Assembly: GCA_025677825.1 (NCBI GenBank)
Contig: JAIXMO010000032.1
Coordinates: forward strand, 186,001 to 250,000
Reading direction: 5' to 3'
DNA: 64,000 bases
DNA from: Helicostylum pulchrum
Taxonomy: Eukaryota; Mucoromycota; Mucoromycetes; Mucorales; Mucoraceae
Positions within the stretch are counted from its first letter, which is position 1. Every line of letters begins with the position of its first letter. This document shows, piece after piece, positions 48,367 to 59,834 of this stretch. The notes beneath the pieces were generated by a model, which was not told the origin of the DNA, did no database searches, and was given only the letters and a program-made list of their open reading frames with translations. Both the position numbers and the translations under genes were made by a program.

Positions 48367-49593
48367 CTTTTTTTAAAAGCGTAAGCCTGTTTTTTTTTCT
48401 CGCGGGTCTGGATTAACAAGTTACTCAAAACAATAAGCTGACTTGGAAACTGCAGCAATAATGTTTTTTTTATGTGCACCCTTCGAGAACAAGGGTCATG
48501 GTTCTTTTTCGCACTACATAATTGACTGAGGGACGTAATATTGAATACAGAAAGGAGATGATCTTAAAAAAAAAAGATGTGCGGCAGGTTGATGAGAAAA
48601 ATTGCCCCTTCCTCAAAGGGTCCTTCTCAGGAAAATTGCCTTTTCGACCGGCGATCTATAACTAACAGGGTTTTTACAGCAGGTGTTTTAGGTACATGCA
48701 ACTAAATAAAGAGTACCAGTTTTACTTTTGACACATACGTACTTAATTAGTGATAAAAGAGATAAATCCGCGCTCGTTAACAGCGGGAGAAAAAAAAAAG
48801 CTATCTATTTGGATCTTAAAAAGCAAGTTAAACGAGTTTAAGTTATCGATCAGTAAGATAGTAGAAAACGCATTATGATACCTTGCGACTGCAACAAAAG
48901 ATTCAATTGATGAATTGAGACCAGTTGGGATACATATTTTAGCTTGCCAAATACTACATTTCTCATAAAGTCTGCGTATGTATTTAAAAAAGATGTACAC
49001 ACTTAATTTCATTCCGATGAATCGATTTCTTAATAGACTACAGGAGTACAAGTACACAATACTTTTTTTCTTTATATGAAAAGCTACTTTTTTCGCATGT
49101 AAGGATACCTCTAGTAATATACACTTTTTTTTTTCTTCTCAAGAGAAGCAAACGCACACCTGGCTATCATTGATATATAATTATGAAACCTGGGGCAGCA
49201 GGGTGATCGCTCCCTTTCCCTTGAATAAATTTTGATACATGTGTAAGCATTGTTACATGTTTAGATGTCTATAGACACGAACGTCTGCAGGAGAAATGCG
49301 TGGGGGATTTATTAAAAAAATACTAGAAAACTCATGTGGGAGGTTACGCTCCTTTTTAATATTCTGTTTATTTATTTTAACGCATGCAATTATCCTTTTG
49401 AAAAGCGTGATCCAGACTAAAAAACTGATAGGCTCACTTTTTTTTTTATTCAGCTGTCAAACAAAAAACACAGGAACGGGCCACACTAAAAAAAAAATTT
49501 AATTTCATGTGGCTTATCATAAACAACAATAAAAAAGATTTTTTAAGCGTGTAAGCTAATACCTCTTCCTCTTTAAATTATATATCATTAAAA
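48367..49593. other. Intergenic region upstream of RPS17
   Basis: This 1.2-kb AT-rich stretch separates the divergent JMJD7 and RPS17 genes. The longest ORF (49057-48743, minus, 104 codons) has no family resemblance. No repeat or RNA gene was found. Confidence 0.4.
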
Positions 49594-50695
49594 ATGGTAA
49601 GATTTCGTTCTCAAGTTCAAAGCATAGGTTCGTCTATAAGATATATTCATTAAAAGACTTTGATGGATATGTAATATAGATGGATGGATGGATTGATTTT
49701 TTATACGGATGCAAATGTACTAAATTTTTTTTTTTGTTTCTTTTGAATAGGGTCGCGTTAGAACTAAGACTGTCAAGAAGGCATCCCGTGTTGTTATCGA
49801 GAAGTACTACCCTCGTCTTACTCTCGATTTCCAAGTCAACAAGAAGATCCTCGATGAAGTCACTATCATCCACTCCAAGCGTCTCCGTAACAAGATTGCT
49901 GGTTTCACCACTCACTTGATGAAGCGTATTTCTCGCGGTCCCGTTCGTGGTATTTCTTTCAAGTTGCAAGAAGAAGAACGTGAACGTCGTGATAACTTCG
50001 TTCCCGAATTCTCTGCTTTGGATACTTCCAACATTGAAATTGATCCCGAGACTGAGGTAAGACTTTTTTTTCTTTTAAAAAAAAAACGGCACCTTTGTGA
50101 ATATTATTATTTTTCGCTCGGATTTTTTGCTTTGTTCCTTTTTTTTTCTCTTTTTTTTCTAAAAAAATCGATTCTCTCTTTGTGTCCTTTGGGATGCTAA
50201 AGTGTTTGAAAAGATTTCCAAAAAAAAAAGAAGAAATTATTTTGCATTTGTTTGTGGCACAATGGGGCAACTTTTTTTTTATTCAATTTTTTTTTGTTAA
50301 AAAAAAAGGATAGCATCTGTGGGATAAATCTTTTTCTTTTTTTTTATTTGGTCTTTTCAAATCTCTTTCAAGAGTGAAAAGTAAAAATTTCAAAAAAAAA
50401 TTGATTGAAAAAAAGGAACTTTTTAAAAAGTTCGTGTGTCAGAGTGGAATGATCTTTCGATGGCCATTTTGTTTCAAAAAAAATGAATTTTATATTTTTT
50501 GAAGGTGTCAAGATCTTTTACACAATACACATGAACCTAACGTGAAATTATTTTTTATTATAGTCCCTCCTCAAGGCCATCAACTTCGAGAACCTTCCCG
50601 GTGTCAAGGTCACTGCTCCCGTTGCCGCTTTCACTCCCCGTAACCGTGACAACCGTCCCCGTGGTCCCCGTAAGGCTGCTGAAGCTCAAGCTTAA
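49594..50695 (+). CDS. RPS17: 40S ribosomal protein S17 (eS17)
   Basis: Three exons: the ATG alone (49594-49596), 49751-50056 and 50564-50695, giving 146 residues. The protein starts [20 protein letters not shown] and contains [20 protein letters not shown] and [20 protein letters not shown], the conserved eS17 blocks; the C-terminus is basic and Ala-rich. Codons in exons 2 and 3 are strongly biased to C-ending forms, as expected of a highly expressed gene. The second intron is 507 bp, by far the longest in any gene here, most being 50-80 bp. eS17 sits in the beak/head region of the small subunit. Confidence 0.96.
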
Positions 50696-50836
50696 ATTTT
50701 TTTATAATTATTTAATTCAATAAATTATAATAAATATAAATTTAATAAACCAAAAACTCTATAAAAGCGTTTTTTCTGTACATAGCATTTACATACCTAC
50801 GGCTTTTTTTTAAGGAATGATCGGATCATTTTGACG

Positions 50837-50846
50837 TATATAAATA
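50837..50846 (+). promoter_or_regulatory. TATA box of the chitinase gene
   Basis: TATATAAATA lies 53 bp upstream of the chitinase ATG and downstream of the RPS17 3' UTR. Confidence 0.5.
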
Positions 50847-50899
50847 GTGTTATTCAATTGTATGTCTTCATTTTTTTACTCTTATACATACAACCATCA

Positions 50900-53049
50900 A
50901 TGATTTACAGCCTATTATTTATTGCTTCTACATTATTACTTTCTCATGTAGAAGCTGTATTTGATGCAACATCAAACTCTAACGTTATTTATTATTGGTT
51001 GGTTTCTATTATTTTTGTTTCCCAAACCAAAAATTGAACATGTAAACTTTTCTTTTAGGGGTCAAAATTCAGCTAGTGCAGCAGAAAATGATCCTGCAAA
51101 CACATTATGGCAGAAGGTAAATTCTTTTGAAGTAAATATTACAAGCTGTTATTTAACAAAAATGTAGCCTTTATCACATTACTGCGATAATGAAGACGCC
51201 GATATCATCGTTGTCTCATTTCTACACCAGTTCGGTAATACCATAAATAGGAAAGAAAAAAAATCTGCCCGGAAATAATCTTAATAAAGAAATTCAATCT
51301 ATACATAAATAGGACAAGGAAGATCTACTGCGTATGATCTAGCGAATCGTAGTCGAGACTGTAAAGGATTGATCCCTGGTAAAGCAAACTATAAAAAATT
51401 GATAATCCTCCTTGATAATAATAATGCATATTAGGTACTGAGTTATTGGATTGTTCGCACATGGAAACAGGTATAGTCCTTTATTTGCATGTACAAGTTA
51501 AAAAATAAATAATCTGTATTTATATATTTTCGATAGAAATCAACTATTGTCAAAGTAAACACAAGAAAGTTATTTTATCGATGGGAGGAGCTACACCTGC
51601 CTATGGCATAGGCTCGATCAAAGAAGGAGAAGATTTAGCGGACGAATTATGGAACACATTTGCTGGTGGAAAGAACTCACAGTATCGTCCATTCGGTAGC
51701 GCCTCGATTGATGGGTTTGATCTCGACATTGAAAATGGCGAGAAGGCCGGATATGCCGCCTTTGTGCATAAAATGCGAAAGAACTATGGTACATACATTA
51801 TTGGTTTCTCGATATAAATCTTGCCTGTCTAACCATTTTTGTTTCTTTTTTTAATGTAGAGACCGATTCATCCAAGACGTATTATATTGCAGCAGCTCCC
51901 CAATGTCCATTTCCAGACTATTTTGTAGGAGATGTACTAAACGAAGCTTGGTTTGATTTCGTCATGTAATATAATTTGATAAGCAAAACGTTTTGAGTAG
52001 TACACTAAAAAAAATAATTATTTATACTAGGATTCAGTTTTATAATAATGTAAGTTAGCATATACGACACGATAAACATATATACACGCGCCTAAAAAAA
52101 CAAAAATGTTTCAAGTATTGTAATGTAGTAAATACGGCCGCTTTCAATTATGACGAGTGGGACACATGGGCAAAGACTAGATCTATCAACAAAAATGTAC
52201 GATTATTTGTTGGAATTCCAGGTAGTCCAAGTGCTGCAGGACGGGGATACGTTCCTTATACCCAGTTAGTCACTACTATTAAGCCTCTTCAATTAAAAGA
52301 TACGTTTGGTGGTATCATGGTTTGGGACGCATCACAAGCCTATGGTAACACGCAGGACGTTTTACCTGACTATGCAAATGGAATTACTCGGTTAATTAAA
52401 GGGTAACTATATTTTTTTCGGCAGTTTTTTTTTTCGATGGTACTGATACAATTTTAGAAACAATCCTGCTCCCGCTGAGTTGGCACCAGTTATTATAGGA
52501 TTATCTCCTGAAGGAACAACAGTAGCAAGAGTAGAACCGCCCAGTACATCTATACCGACTGTTATAGTAACTATCCTTTCAACAGTTACATCTACATTAG
52601 TTCCTTCCTCCTCGCCTTCCTCCTTCCTCCCCTCTACCTCCTCTTCTTTAATTTCTAGTCAAGAACCACTCAATGTTCCGTTTTTAATAGAAAGGTATGT
52701 ACATCACAAAAAAAAACATTTGATTATGTCGGAATGTTAACTATAAAAAAAAAGTGAGGCGGTTTCCACTTTTGTTACAGAGCCAGTTAGTAGTAGTGGT
52801 ACCACGGCTATATCATCATCATTATCTTTAAATACAGAAAATAATCAAGTATCTGGTGTTACCCCACAGAACGTATCGTGGCCGACGGAGGGACAAAGTT
52901 GCCAAGTGGATGGTATAACACTGGTGTGTAGCGGTGTTTCGACATTTGCGCAATGTGTACATGGCCAATTCCGCCTGCGGGTCTGTCCAACAGGCACAAT
53001 GTGTATAGCAAGTGGTACAGAGCCACTATTCTGTGGATTTCCATTATAA
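50900..53049 (+). CDS. Secreted GH18 class III chitinase with C-terminal chitin-binding module
   Basis: About eleven small exons. A signal peptide (MIYSLLFIASTLLLSHVEA) precedes the GH18 barrel, which shows VIYYWGQNSASAAENDP, DADIIVVSFLHQFGQG, VILSMGGATPAYG, the catalytic DGFDLDIENG (DxxDxDxE with Glu as acid), YYIAAAPQCPFPD, IQFYNNYCNVVNTAAFNYDE and GGIMVWDASQAY. A Ser/Thr/Pro linker follows, then a Cys-rich end (CQVDGITLVCSGVSTFAQC, VCPTGTMC) resembling CBM19 modules of yeast Cts1 and Rhizopus chitinases. Joins in the first exons (50900-50997, 51059-51116, 51168-51234, 51313 on) were checked and are in frame. It probably remodels chitin in the wall during growth or autolysis. Confidence 0.9.
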
Positions 53050-53445
53050 AAGAAAGGGGAAAAGGGAGAAGAATAGGAGGCTGTTATTTGTTGTTGTTTA
53101 TAGTTTTTTTTTTTATTCCATGCGTATGTGTATTTTTTTTTAAAAAAAAAAGTATACGAAAAAAAGAAGCATATTAAAGAAATGAATATAGTAAAAAAAA
53201 AAAACGAGAAAATTGCTAATTAAGTTGAATAATGATGAAATGATTTAAATAGTAAATATGTATGTATATAATTAAGTTGAGAGCGAAAAAAAAAAAAATG
53301 ATTTACAAATAGCGAAAAGAGAAATAGGGAAGCGTAAAGTGAGGGTGAACAGAGAGAAGCGCGAAAAGACAAAAGCGTGAAGCGGAGGAAGGAAAGGATA
53401 TATAATAAGTAATATAATAGTATTGTTTAAAAAAAAGAGCCTTTT
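53050..53445. other. Convergent 3' spacer, A-rich
   Basis: This is the 3' region shared by the chitinase and the GATA factor. It contains purine-rich runs and no ORF of interest. Confidence 0.5.
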
Positions 53446-54657
53446 TTATAAAAAGAAATCATGTTGAGAATAATTGTTAGTAAAAGTAGGTGATAATAAA
53501 CGATCGCCATATGTATAAGAACTTGTTGTAGTAGAGAGCGAAAATAGTTTATCCAATAAAAAGTCATCTTGGTCCTCTTTCACCATCCGTGTTGAATATT
53601 CTTCAATCTCATCATCTTCATCTGGTATATTTGTTGACGAAGAAGAAGATGAGATTGATTCAGTGTCATTATGTTTCTTTTGTTGTTGTTGTTGTTGGCG
53701 ACGCTTGCGACGAATCACTTTATCATGCACATCAGTAGATCCAGCAGTATCCTTTTGAGATCCAGACCGATTACGCTTCTTGATTACATCTGTTTTTAGA
53801 CTAAGAGGTCGAACTGTACCGTGTAACTTTAAGAATAGACCACAAGCATTGCAGAGGGGTTGACCCTGAGGGTTTCTTCGCCATAAAGGTGTATTGGTCG
53901 TACGACAATTTGTACATTTCGTAGTATTATTTGCTTGTTGACTTTTCGTCGGTGGGAATGCGCTATATAATGAACATGTACTACGTTTCCTTGGAGACTT
54001 GGCAGCAGCTTTATTTGTTCTCTTTCTACCTCTCTTCTTTTCTCCATGAAGCCAATCAGAATCTTCATCACTGTGTGTAGTAATAGTATGAGGCACTTCA
54101 TCTGCTTCTTCACATAATAACGGTGATAATGGGTATGAATTATTATTACACATTATTCTATGATGTTCCTCTTCTTCATTGATACTACTACAATATTTTG
54201 AAGAGTTTGATGAAGGTGGTGGTGAGACAGAATTGCTATTTGTAAATAATAACTCATTTGCGTTAAAAAGGTAGGGATCTTTAAATAATTCAAATGGCGT
54301 TGAAGTAGTAGCAGAAGAAGGGTAATCAAATCCTAACGAGTTATTAAAGTTGTTATCGGGTGATGAGTAGGCCAATGAGTACGATTGATTATTTAATGGT
54401 AAGGAAGTTAATAATAACGGTTGTTGAACCATGGAGAATTCGACTGATTGTCGTTGCTGTTGCTGTTGTTGTTGTTGTTGTTGCTGTTGCTGTTGTTGTT
54501 GCTTAGGTCGACTAACGTTGTTCATCACCGTGTAGGCGCCATTTTTATGGGCTGGCATGGAATAGTTTGTAGATTGTCCTTCAGATAAATACATATTATC
54601 CTCCCAACACGTCGATTGAGTTTGGTCATACAAGTAAGATGAATAAGGTTGTTGCAT
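53446..54657 (-). CDS. GATA zinc-finger transcription factor, AreA/NIT2/GAT1 type
   Basis: This intronless 403-codon gene has one type IVa finger, C-x2-C-x17-C-x2-C, read as [20 protein letters not shown] and [20 protein letters not shown], followed by [12 protein letters not shown]. The exact basic tail is characteristic of the fungal nitrogen regulators AreA, NIT2, Gln3 and Gat1. A basic patch ([19 protein letters not shown]) before the finger may be a nuclear localisation signal. The N-terminal half is rich in Gln (a run of about 17), Ser and Asn, as in activation domains; the C-terminus is acidic. A T run of about 40 and an AGATAAG heptamer lie in the upstream region, the latter suggesting auto-regulation. 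Assignment to nitrogen control is by finger type; other GATA roles are possible. Confidence 0.9.
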   Translation of the reverse strand: MQQPYSSYLYDQTQSTCWEDNMYLSEGQSTNYSMPAHKNGAYTVMNNVSRPKQQQQQQQQQQQQQQQQRQSVEFSMVQQPLLLTSLPLNNQSYSLAYSSPDNNFNNSLGFDYPSSATTSTPFELFKDPYLFNANELLFTNSNSVSPPPSSNSSKYCSSINEEEEHHRIMCNNNSYPLSPLLCEEADEVPHTITTHSDEDSDWLHGEKKRGRKRTNKAAAKSPRKRSTCSLYSAFPPTKSQQANNTTKCTNCRTTNTPLWRRNPQGQPLCNACGLFLKLHGTVRPLSLKTDVIKKRNRSGSQKDTAGSTDVHDKVIRRKRRQQQQQQKKHNDTESISSSSSSTNIPDEDDEIEEYSTRMVKEDQDDFLLDKLFSLSTTTSSYTYGDRLLSPTFTNNYSQHDFFL

Positions 54658-54759
54658 TCTCGTTACAGAAATAAGTGTATTTATAAATAAAATGAAGAGA
54701 AAAGAGAGAGAGACGAAAAAGAAAAAGAGAGAACAGGGAAATAGGATTTAATATTTATA

Positions 54760-54801
<42 letters not shown>

Positions 54802-54864
54802 GGTGGATGGTGAAATGGGTGTAGCTAATGACGAAGGAAGCGTGTTAAAATGTGTGTAACACAC

Positions 54865-54871
54865 AGATAAG
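54865..54871 (+). promoter_or_regulatory. GATA-factor site upstream of the GATA factor gene
   Basis: AGATAAG, a full HGATAR site, lies 208 bp upstream of the GATA factor's start codon. It is a candidate for auto-regulation. Confidence 0.3.
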
Positions 54872-56783
54872 TTGTACATATGAAAATTACTGGACCCTTC
54901 TTTTTTTCTTTTGATCGATGATGAGCCATCCTTTTTTTTCGCATTTTCTTTCTCTTTCTCCTTTTTTTTTTCTTTCTTTCAGCTCTCTTCCAATGATGAA
55001 TTATACATGAGAGGGAGGAGGAGGGGGGGGGGGGGGGGAGGACAATTGGTACAAAGGAGAAATAGTAAATTATAAAAAAAAGTTATGCACAACATAAATG
55101 TATCGATTATTAAGAAAAACTCCCGGTTTTGGCATGCAAAAAAATATAAGCATGAATAAATTTTATTTATATATAATCTTAGTTTAAAGTAATGCTAAGA
55201 GAGGCGTGGGTTAAATAACATGATAACGGAGGTGAACGGACAGATCAGCACAGTTCAAGGAGACACCTATTTTGGCGTTTTTGAGTGTTACCAGCATAAA
55301 TTCAGATAGAGTTTCAATCGACTTGGCTCGCCTTTTTTTTTTTTTTTTTTTACTTACGCTATGTGTGTATGTGTGAGTGTGCATTATTTAGGATAAGCTA
55401 TTATTTTTCTGTAGAAGCGACTTGCAAAAAAATTATAAATTTCACATGTACCAAGTAATTTGGGGTTTCTATTGGACATTTTATTACTTTGCTTGTGATC
55501 GGAATGTGCTTTTTGCTCGTACTATTATTTTTTACATATTCCCAACTGTTTAAATATATATTTATTTTAAAGTAACATACTAGTAAACAAATGTGGATCA
55601 TCTGAACGCTGTTCAATTTATCACGCGGGAGAATGGACTAATTATTTACGCTTCATTCTAGGCCCTCATTTTTTTTTTTTACATTATATATTTATTTATT
55701 TATCATTCTATTGTCTATCGTTCCTTATTATCATTCACCTTTTTAAATTATTAGCGGATTACTTACAATCCTTTCAAATTTCCTCTCTTCTTCTCTTTAT
55801 GCCTTTTTCTTTCTTTTTTTTTCTACCAGCATTGTAACACATGGGAACCCATATTTCATCATTATTGGTTATTCTTTCAATTTTTAAAGCACAGTAAAAA
55901 TTTTAATAATACAGATGAATAATTTGTACTCTTTTTTAATTCATATAAAGCCCATTGTACCGAGAAATCCCTTATCAAAAAAAAAAAAGATAAAGGATAG
56001 TAAAATTGTCCTATATATAGGTAATTTGCCTTGTTATGACGGATTACTACCTTTCTAAAATAAAAAAAAAAGACGGCTTATATGATAAACTGTTTCATTA
56101 CCAGACATCTGGTTATCTTCGGAATCCAATTTACTATACTCAAAAAAATGGTGCGAGTTGTAAAATATTATAAATTTTCATACGCCAATTTGACGAACAC
56201 TGTAGATCTGACATTATTTACATTTCCGTTATAAGCCAATAAACTCCCTGCATCCTTTTTACTTTTTTTATTGCCTGTAAAAATAATAATAATAATTACA
56301 AAATGTATGCATGCACATCTTCGACTGATCAAAAGACGCGACCACTATTATACTCTATTAAAATAAACTACTTATGGCCGAAATTACAAGAACGTTTTTT
56401 TTTTGCCTGTCAAGCAGTATCTAATAAATTTGTCTATATATCCTTACGTAATATATATTTTTTTTTAAAAAAACAGACATAAATTAAAGCGCAAAATAAA
56501 ACAAAGGGGGCATTGACTTCATATTTTAAATACATCTTTCTTACCATTCTATGCTTGACGTATATATACCAGGTATATTAAAAAGGTGCATTATTGACGT
56601 GATGATACATTTGGTAGCAACACAGCCTAAAAAAAGATAACTTTTTCCCACAATACCCTTAAGAGATCACCACTTTTTTTTTTTAATTACACAGCGTAGT
56701 AGGTGCACACCCAAATACAATGTGATACAAGGTACACAACTTACCTATCACTTATATTTCTCCAATTGAAACACCTTTTTATG

Positions 56784-56798
56784 CTTATCTATTGATAA
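56784..56798. promoter_or_regulatory. Paired GATA sites upstream of the dioxygenase gene
   Basis: CTTATCT (56784-56790, AGATAAG on the minus strand) and TGATAA (56793-56798) lie two bases apart in opposite orientation about 385 bp before the start codon. A third, AGATAA, lies at 56635-56640. Closely paired GATA elements are a known feature of AreA/NIT2-controlled promoters. Confidence 0.35.
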
Positions 56799-57182
56799 CC
56801 TATTTTTTTTTGTTCTTTTTTTTTTAAGTAACAGGTAATAAGTTTAAGCCGTATCTTCCATTACTAAAAATTTTTCGTTTAAAAGTTTTGTAGGCGGAGG
56901 AAAAAACGTTTTTTTTAACTTTATTTTTTTAGCATAGTTTTAGCGCATAGTTTTAGCGCGTGCGGAAAAAAGGTATATGAAACCACTAGTTTAGAAATTT
57001 AACAAACAGACGGTATAATCCTACAGAGACAGGTATATTTGTATTATTATTGGATAAAAAGGGGAGGGAAGAGCATGACCAGTGACTCCGACTGTTCTGA
57101 AATTATATTTAATAAGGAAGCATGAATTCCCTCTTTATTCTTTTTTTCCCCACACACACACATTACATTTATAAAACGAATT

Positions 57183-58621
57183 ATGACTTTTACTTTGGAA
57201 CCCATTATTCCTACAAAAGAACAATCCGGCGTTGATTTTGGTGCAATCGTAAGAGACCTTGACCTTGAAACAATTACTGGTAAATTCGTATAATTACATG
57301 CCTGAAACATTTTTGTACACAACAACTAACCTTAATATTTTCCAAAAAAAAGCTCATGACTTTGAAAAACTCTTTGAAGCAGTTTATACACATCAAGTAG
57401 TAGTAGTTCGAAACCAAGGTCATGTTCGTCCCGAAACACAATATGAATTAACCAAACGATTTGACCCACAAAACATCGACGTCTATGGTCATGGAGCAAT
57501 GCATCGCTCTACCGAGTCTGTAATCGCTCGTGATATATCACCTTTACCTGCTGTGCCTCAAGTGCAATTGTTGGGTCATGGTGTTGTAAAAAACCATTAT
57601 GGTATTGAAGAGCGTAAATTGACTCATCCCAGCCATACTGTGTTTCATCAAACTTCTTTAACAAAAGAAGAGATGGATTCGGGTCTTACTCGATTTTATC
57701 GCTGGCATATGGATGCTGCTCTTTATCGATTAAACCCTCCCAAAGTGACTACATTATTTGGTATTAAGAATCCTGTAAGTCCCTTCTTTCTTTTTTATAG
57801 ATTTTACAAATAGTATACTAATAATTATAAAATATATGTAGGAATCTAGACGTGAAACAGTTATTTATGGAGACGGTACCAATGATAAGCTCGAAGTTCA
57901 ATTGGGTACAACTGCATGTAAGTTACTTGGAACAAAGAAAAAAAAAATTCGAAAAAATCTTAATACTGTTTATAGTTATCTCTGGTCAAAGAGCATTTGA
58001 GATTTTACCTCAGGAGCTCAAGGAGTTGGCATTTAAAACCCAGGTTCAATATGCTGCGCACCCTTATTTATGGATGTCCAAGACTAAATCAGGAACTACC
58101 GGTTTAGGCATGGTATCAGAAGGTAAAGAGCTTTTACCGGAGCAATTACCACCCGTTAATGAAGAGGATATTAAAATATATCCCATGGTAAAGAAAACGA
58201 TTATTATATAAATTAGTTACCCAGGCTAAAAAAAAAAAATTATGACCCTATATTAATTATATTTCTTTTTACTTAGTTGTGGAAGAACCCTGTTACTAAC
58301 AAGATTCACCTTCAAGTACATCCATCAGCGGTACAAGACTTGATTATTGATGGTAAACGTGTAGGTGATTTGAAAAAAGTACGCGACATTTTATACAAGA
58401 TTCAACGTCCTGCTATTAGCCCCGAGAATGTATTTGCTCATGAATGGCAAGACGGCGATTTTGTTATATTCCATAACCGAGGCGTTCTTCATTCAGTTGT
58501 TGGATCATTAAAAGACACTGATTCACGTGTATTCCATCAATGTAATATTGCTAGCGCAGATGAACCTATCCCAGCTACTGAGCAAGATTTCTCACCTTAC
58601 GTTGTACACGCTACAGCTTAG
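57183..58621 (+). CDS. Fe(II)/2-oxoglutarate dioxygenase of TauD family, resembling fungal xanthine dioxygenase XanA
   Basis: Five exons (57183-57279, 57353-57774, 57842-57917, 57976-58187, 58277-58621) give 383 residues. The protein starts MTFTLEPIIPTKEQSGVDFG, typical of TauD/TfdA proteins. The Fe(II) facial triad fits the HxD in FYRWHMDAALY and the distal His in FVIFHNRGVLHSV; an arginine for 2-oxoglutarate lies just after (SRVFHQCN). The RWHMDAALY..PPKVTTLFGIK context and the length match fungal XanA-type enzymes, which convert xanthine to uric acid without xanthine dehydrogenase; a taurine or other sulfonate dioxygenase is the main alternative. GATA sites upstream and a GATA factor as neighbour fit a nitrogen-scavenging role. 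Substrate assignment is an inference. Confidence 0.82.
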
Positions 58622-58795
58622 CAGTGGGCCGTAACACGAAACCCCTCCACTCTCCCTTTTTTTATAATAAAAAAAAAAACCATTCTTATACATATAAAGT
58701 AATAAAGCTCAAAAGGTCGCAAGATAAAATTATAAAGGAGGATTTTTCATTGGATTAAAAAAATGATAATTTATATTATAATATAAAAAAAGAAA

Positions 58796-59186
58796 TTAGA
58801 AAATGTTTGATGCTGGTGTTATTGTGTTACAAAAAAGAGTATCATCATCATGGTGATGAAACAATAACAATTTTGGTTGTGTTGGTAATGATATTGCTGT
58901 TGAATAGAATAAATACGTGTCTTCAAAGTCTTGTTCTTGTTCTTGATGCTGAAGGAAATTTTCCATAACGTATTGAGGCTATATATGGAATAATTAAGTT
59001 AGTTTCAGCTTTATTTTTTTTAAAAAAAAAATATATATCGTATATTTGAACTATTTACACAATCACTGGATTTATGTTTATCTATTACAATAAGAGTGTC
59101 TAAGTATTAGTCAAAAGAAAAAGTGAATGAGGATATGCATTGATTAAGTATTTACCTGAACCGCAAAAGTAACAAAGTGATGACAT
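58796..59186 (-). CDS. Small CCHC zinc-knuckle protein, 78 residues
   Basis: Three small exons (59186-59156, 59081-59059, 58978-58796) join in phase to give a 78-residue protein starting MSSLCYFCGSDKHKSSDCPQ. This is a perfect C-x2-C-x4-H-x4-C zinc knuckle, whose last four ligand positions are formed only after splicing the 74-bp first intron. The rest is Gln/Glu-rich (LQHQEQEQDFED), then TAISLPTQPKLLLFHHHDDD and a short tail. The donors (GTAAAT) and acceptors (TAG) fit the local consensus. Zinc knuckles bind single-stranded RNA or DNA; the function here is unknown. It stands in tandem behind PEN-2, 174 bp from that stop codon. Chance formation of the motif across two splice joins is possible but unlikely. 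Confidence 0.65.
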
Positions 59187-59359
59187 GTAAATTATATATG
59201 ATAGGTATTTTTTTAATAAAGAGAGAGAGAAAAGAAGAAAAACAAAAAATAAAATTTGGATTGGTTGCAAAATATTTATTACGTTGTCAAGACAACGACG
59301 GACGGCGGCTGTATCACTATGGGGGGTGGGGAAACAATGATCAAAGGGGAGATAACCAA

Positions 59360-59714
59360 TTACAGCCCTTTGGGAATAACCACTGTAATACGATCTGCTA
59401 CTTGTCCCCAGCTTATTCTTCTATTGACAAATAAACCGTACCAACTAGTCAGAATAATAAACCAAACTAGACATCCTACCAAAGACATATAAATGTCTAA
59501 TCTTTTCTCGTGTTAATGTCACATTATATAATCTTTTCTTTCTAGAATTCTTACACTTTTTTAACGCCTTTGGAGCGTTAGCCTGTCTACTCGTATTAAA
59601 AAAGTATAAAAAATTCACCAGCCATAAAAACGGCAAAAAAGCAAACCCACCATAAAACATTTTCTTACTTATACTGACATGCTCTTCCGAGCTCATCTTT
59701 TCAAGCTTTGGCAT
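59360..59714 (-). CDS. Gamma-secretase subunit PEN-2
   Basis: Two exons (59714-59555 and 59496-59360) give 98 residues, close to the 101 of human PEN-2. The N-terminal half reads MSSEEHVSISKKMFYGGFAF followed by LPFLWLVNFLYFF, matching the conserved GGFAFLPFLWLVN hairpin of the family. After splicing (58-bp intron, donor GTAAGA), the second half reads YMSLVGCLVWFIILTSWYGL and ends with WGQVADRITVVIPKGL, matching the third membrane segment and the C-terminal tail. PEN-2 activates presenilin within the gamma-secretase complex. Reading through the intron gives a basic non-membrane stretch foreign to the family. A presenilin-fold protease gene lies 2.4 kb away, but it is the signal-peptide-peptidase type. 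Confidence 0.9.
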
Positions 59715-59834
59715 TTAACAAAAAAAAAAAATTATAATAAAAAAGTATAAAAAAGAACCAAAACAAAAATGTCTCCTATATATAAAATAGCAAAAAAAAA
59801 AAAAAAAAAAAAACCCTTTTTTTATTTTATTATC

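Larger units (their letters stand above)
54658..57182. other. 2.5-kb divergent intergenic region between GATA factor and dioxygenase
   Basis: No gene was found. Contents noted: a T run at about 54763-54797 near the GATA gene, a 16-G run at about 55023-55039, several GATA-type sites, and AT-rich sequence. Two direct copies of GCATAGTTTTAGCGC-like sequence lie at about 56932-56958. Confidence 0.4.

Noticed and set aside
48743..49057. 104-codon minus ORF upstream of RPS17
   Set aside because: Composition is that of random AT-rich DNA and there is no recognisable motif.
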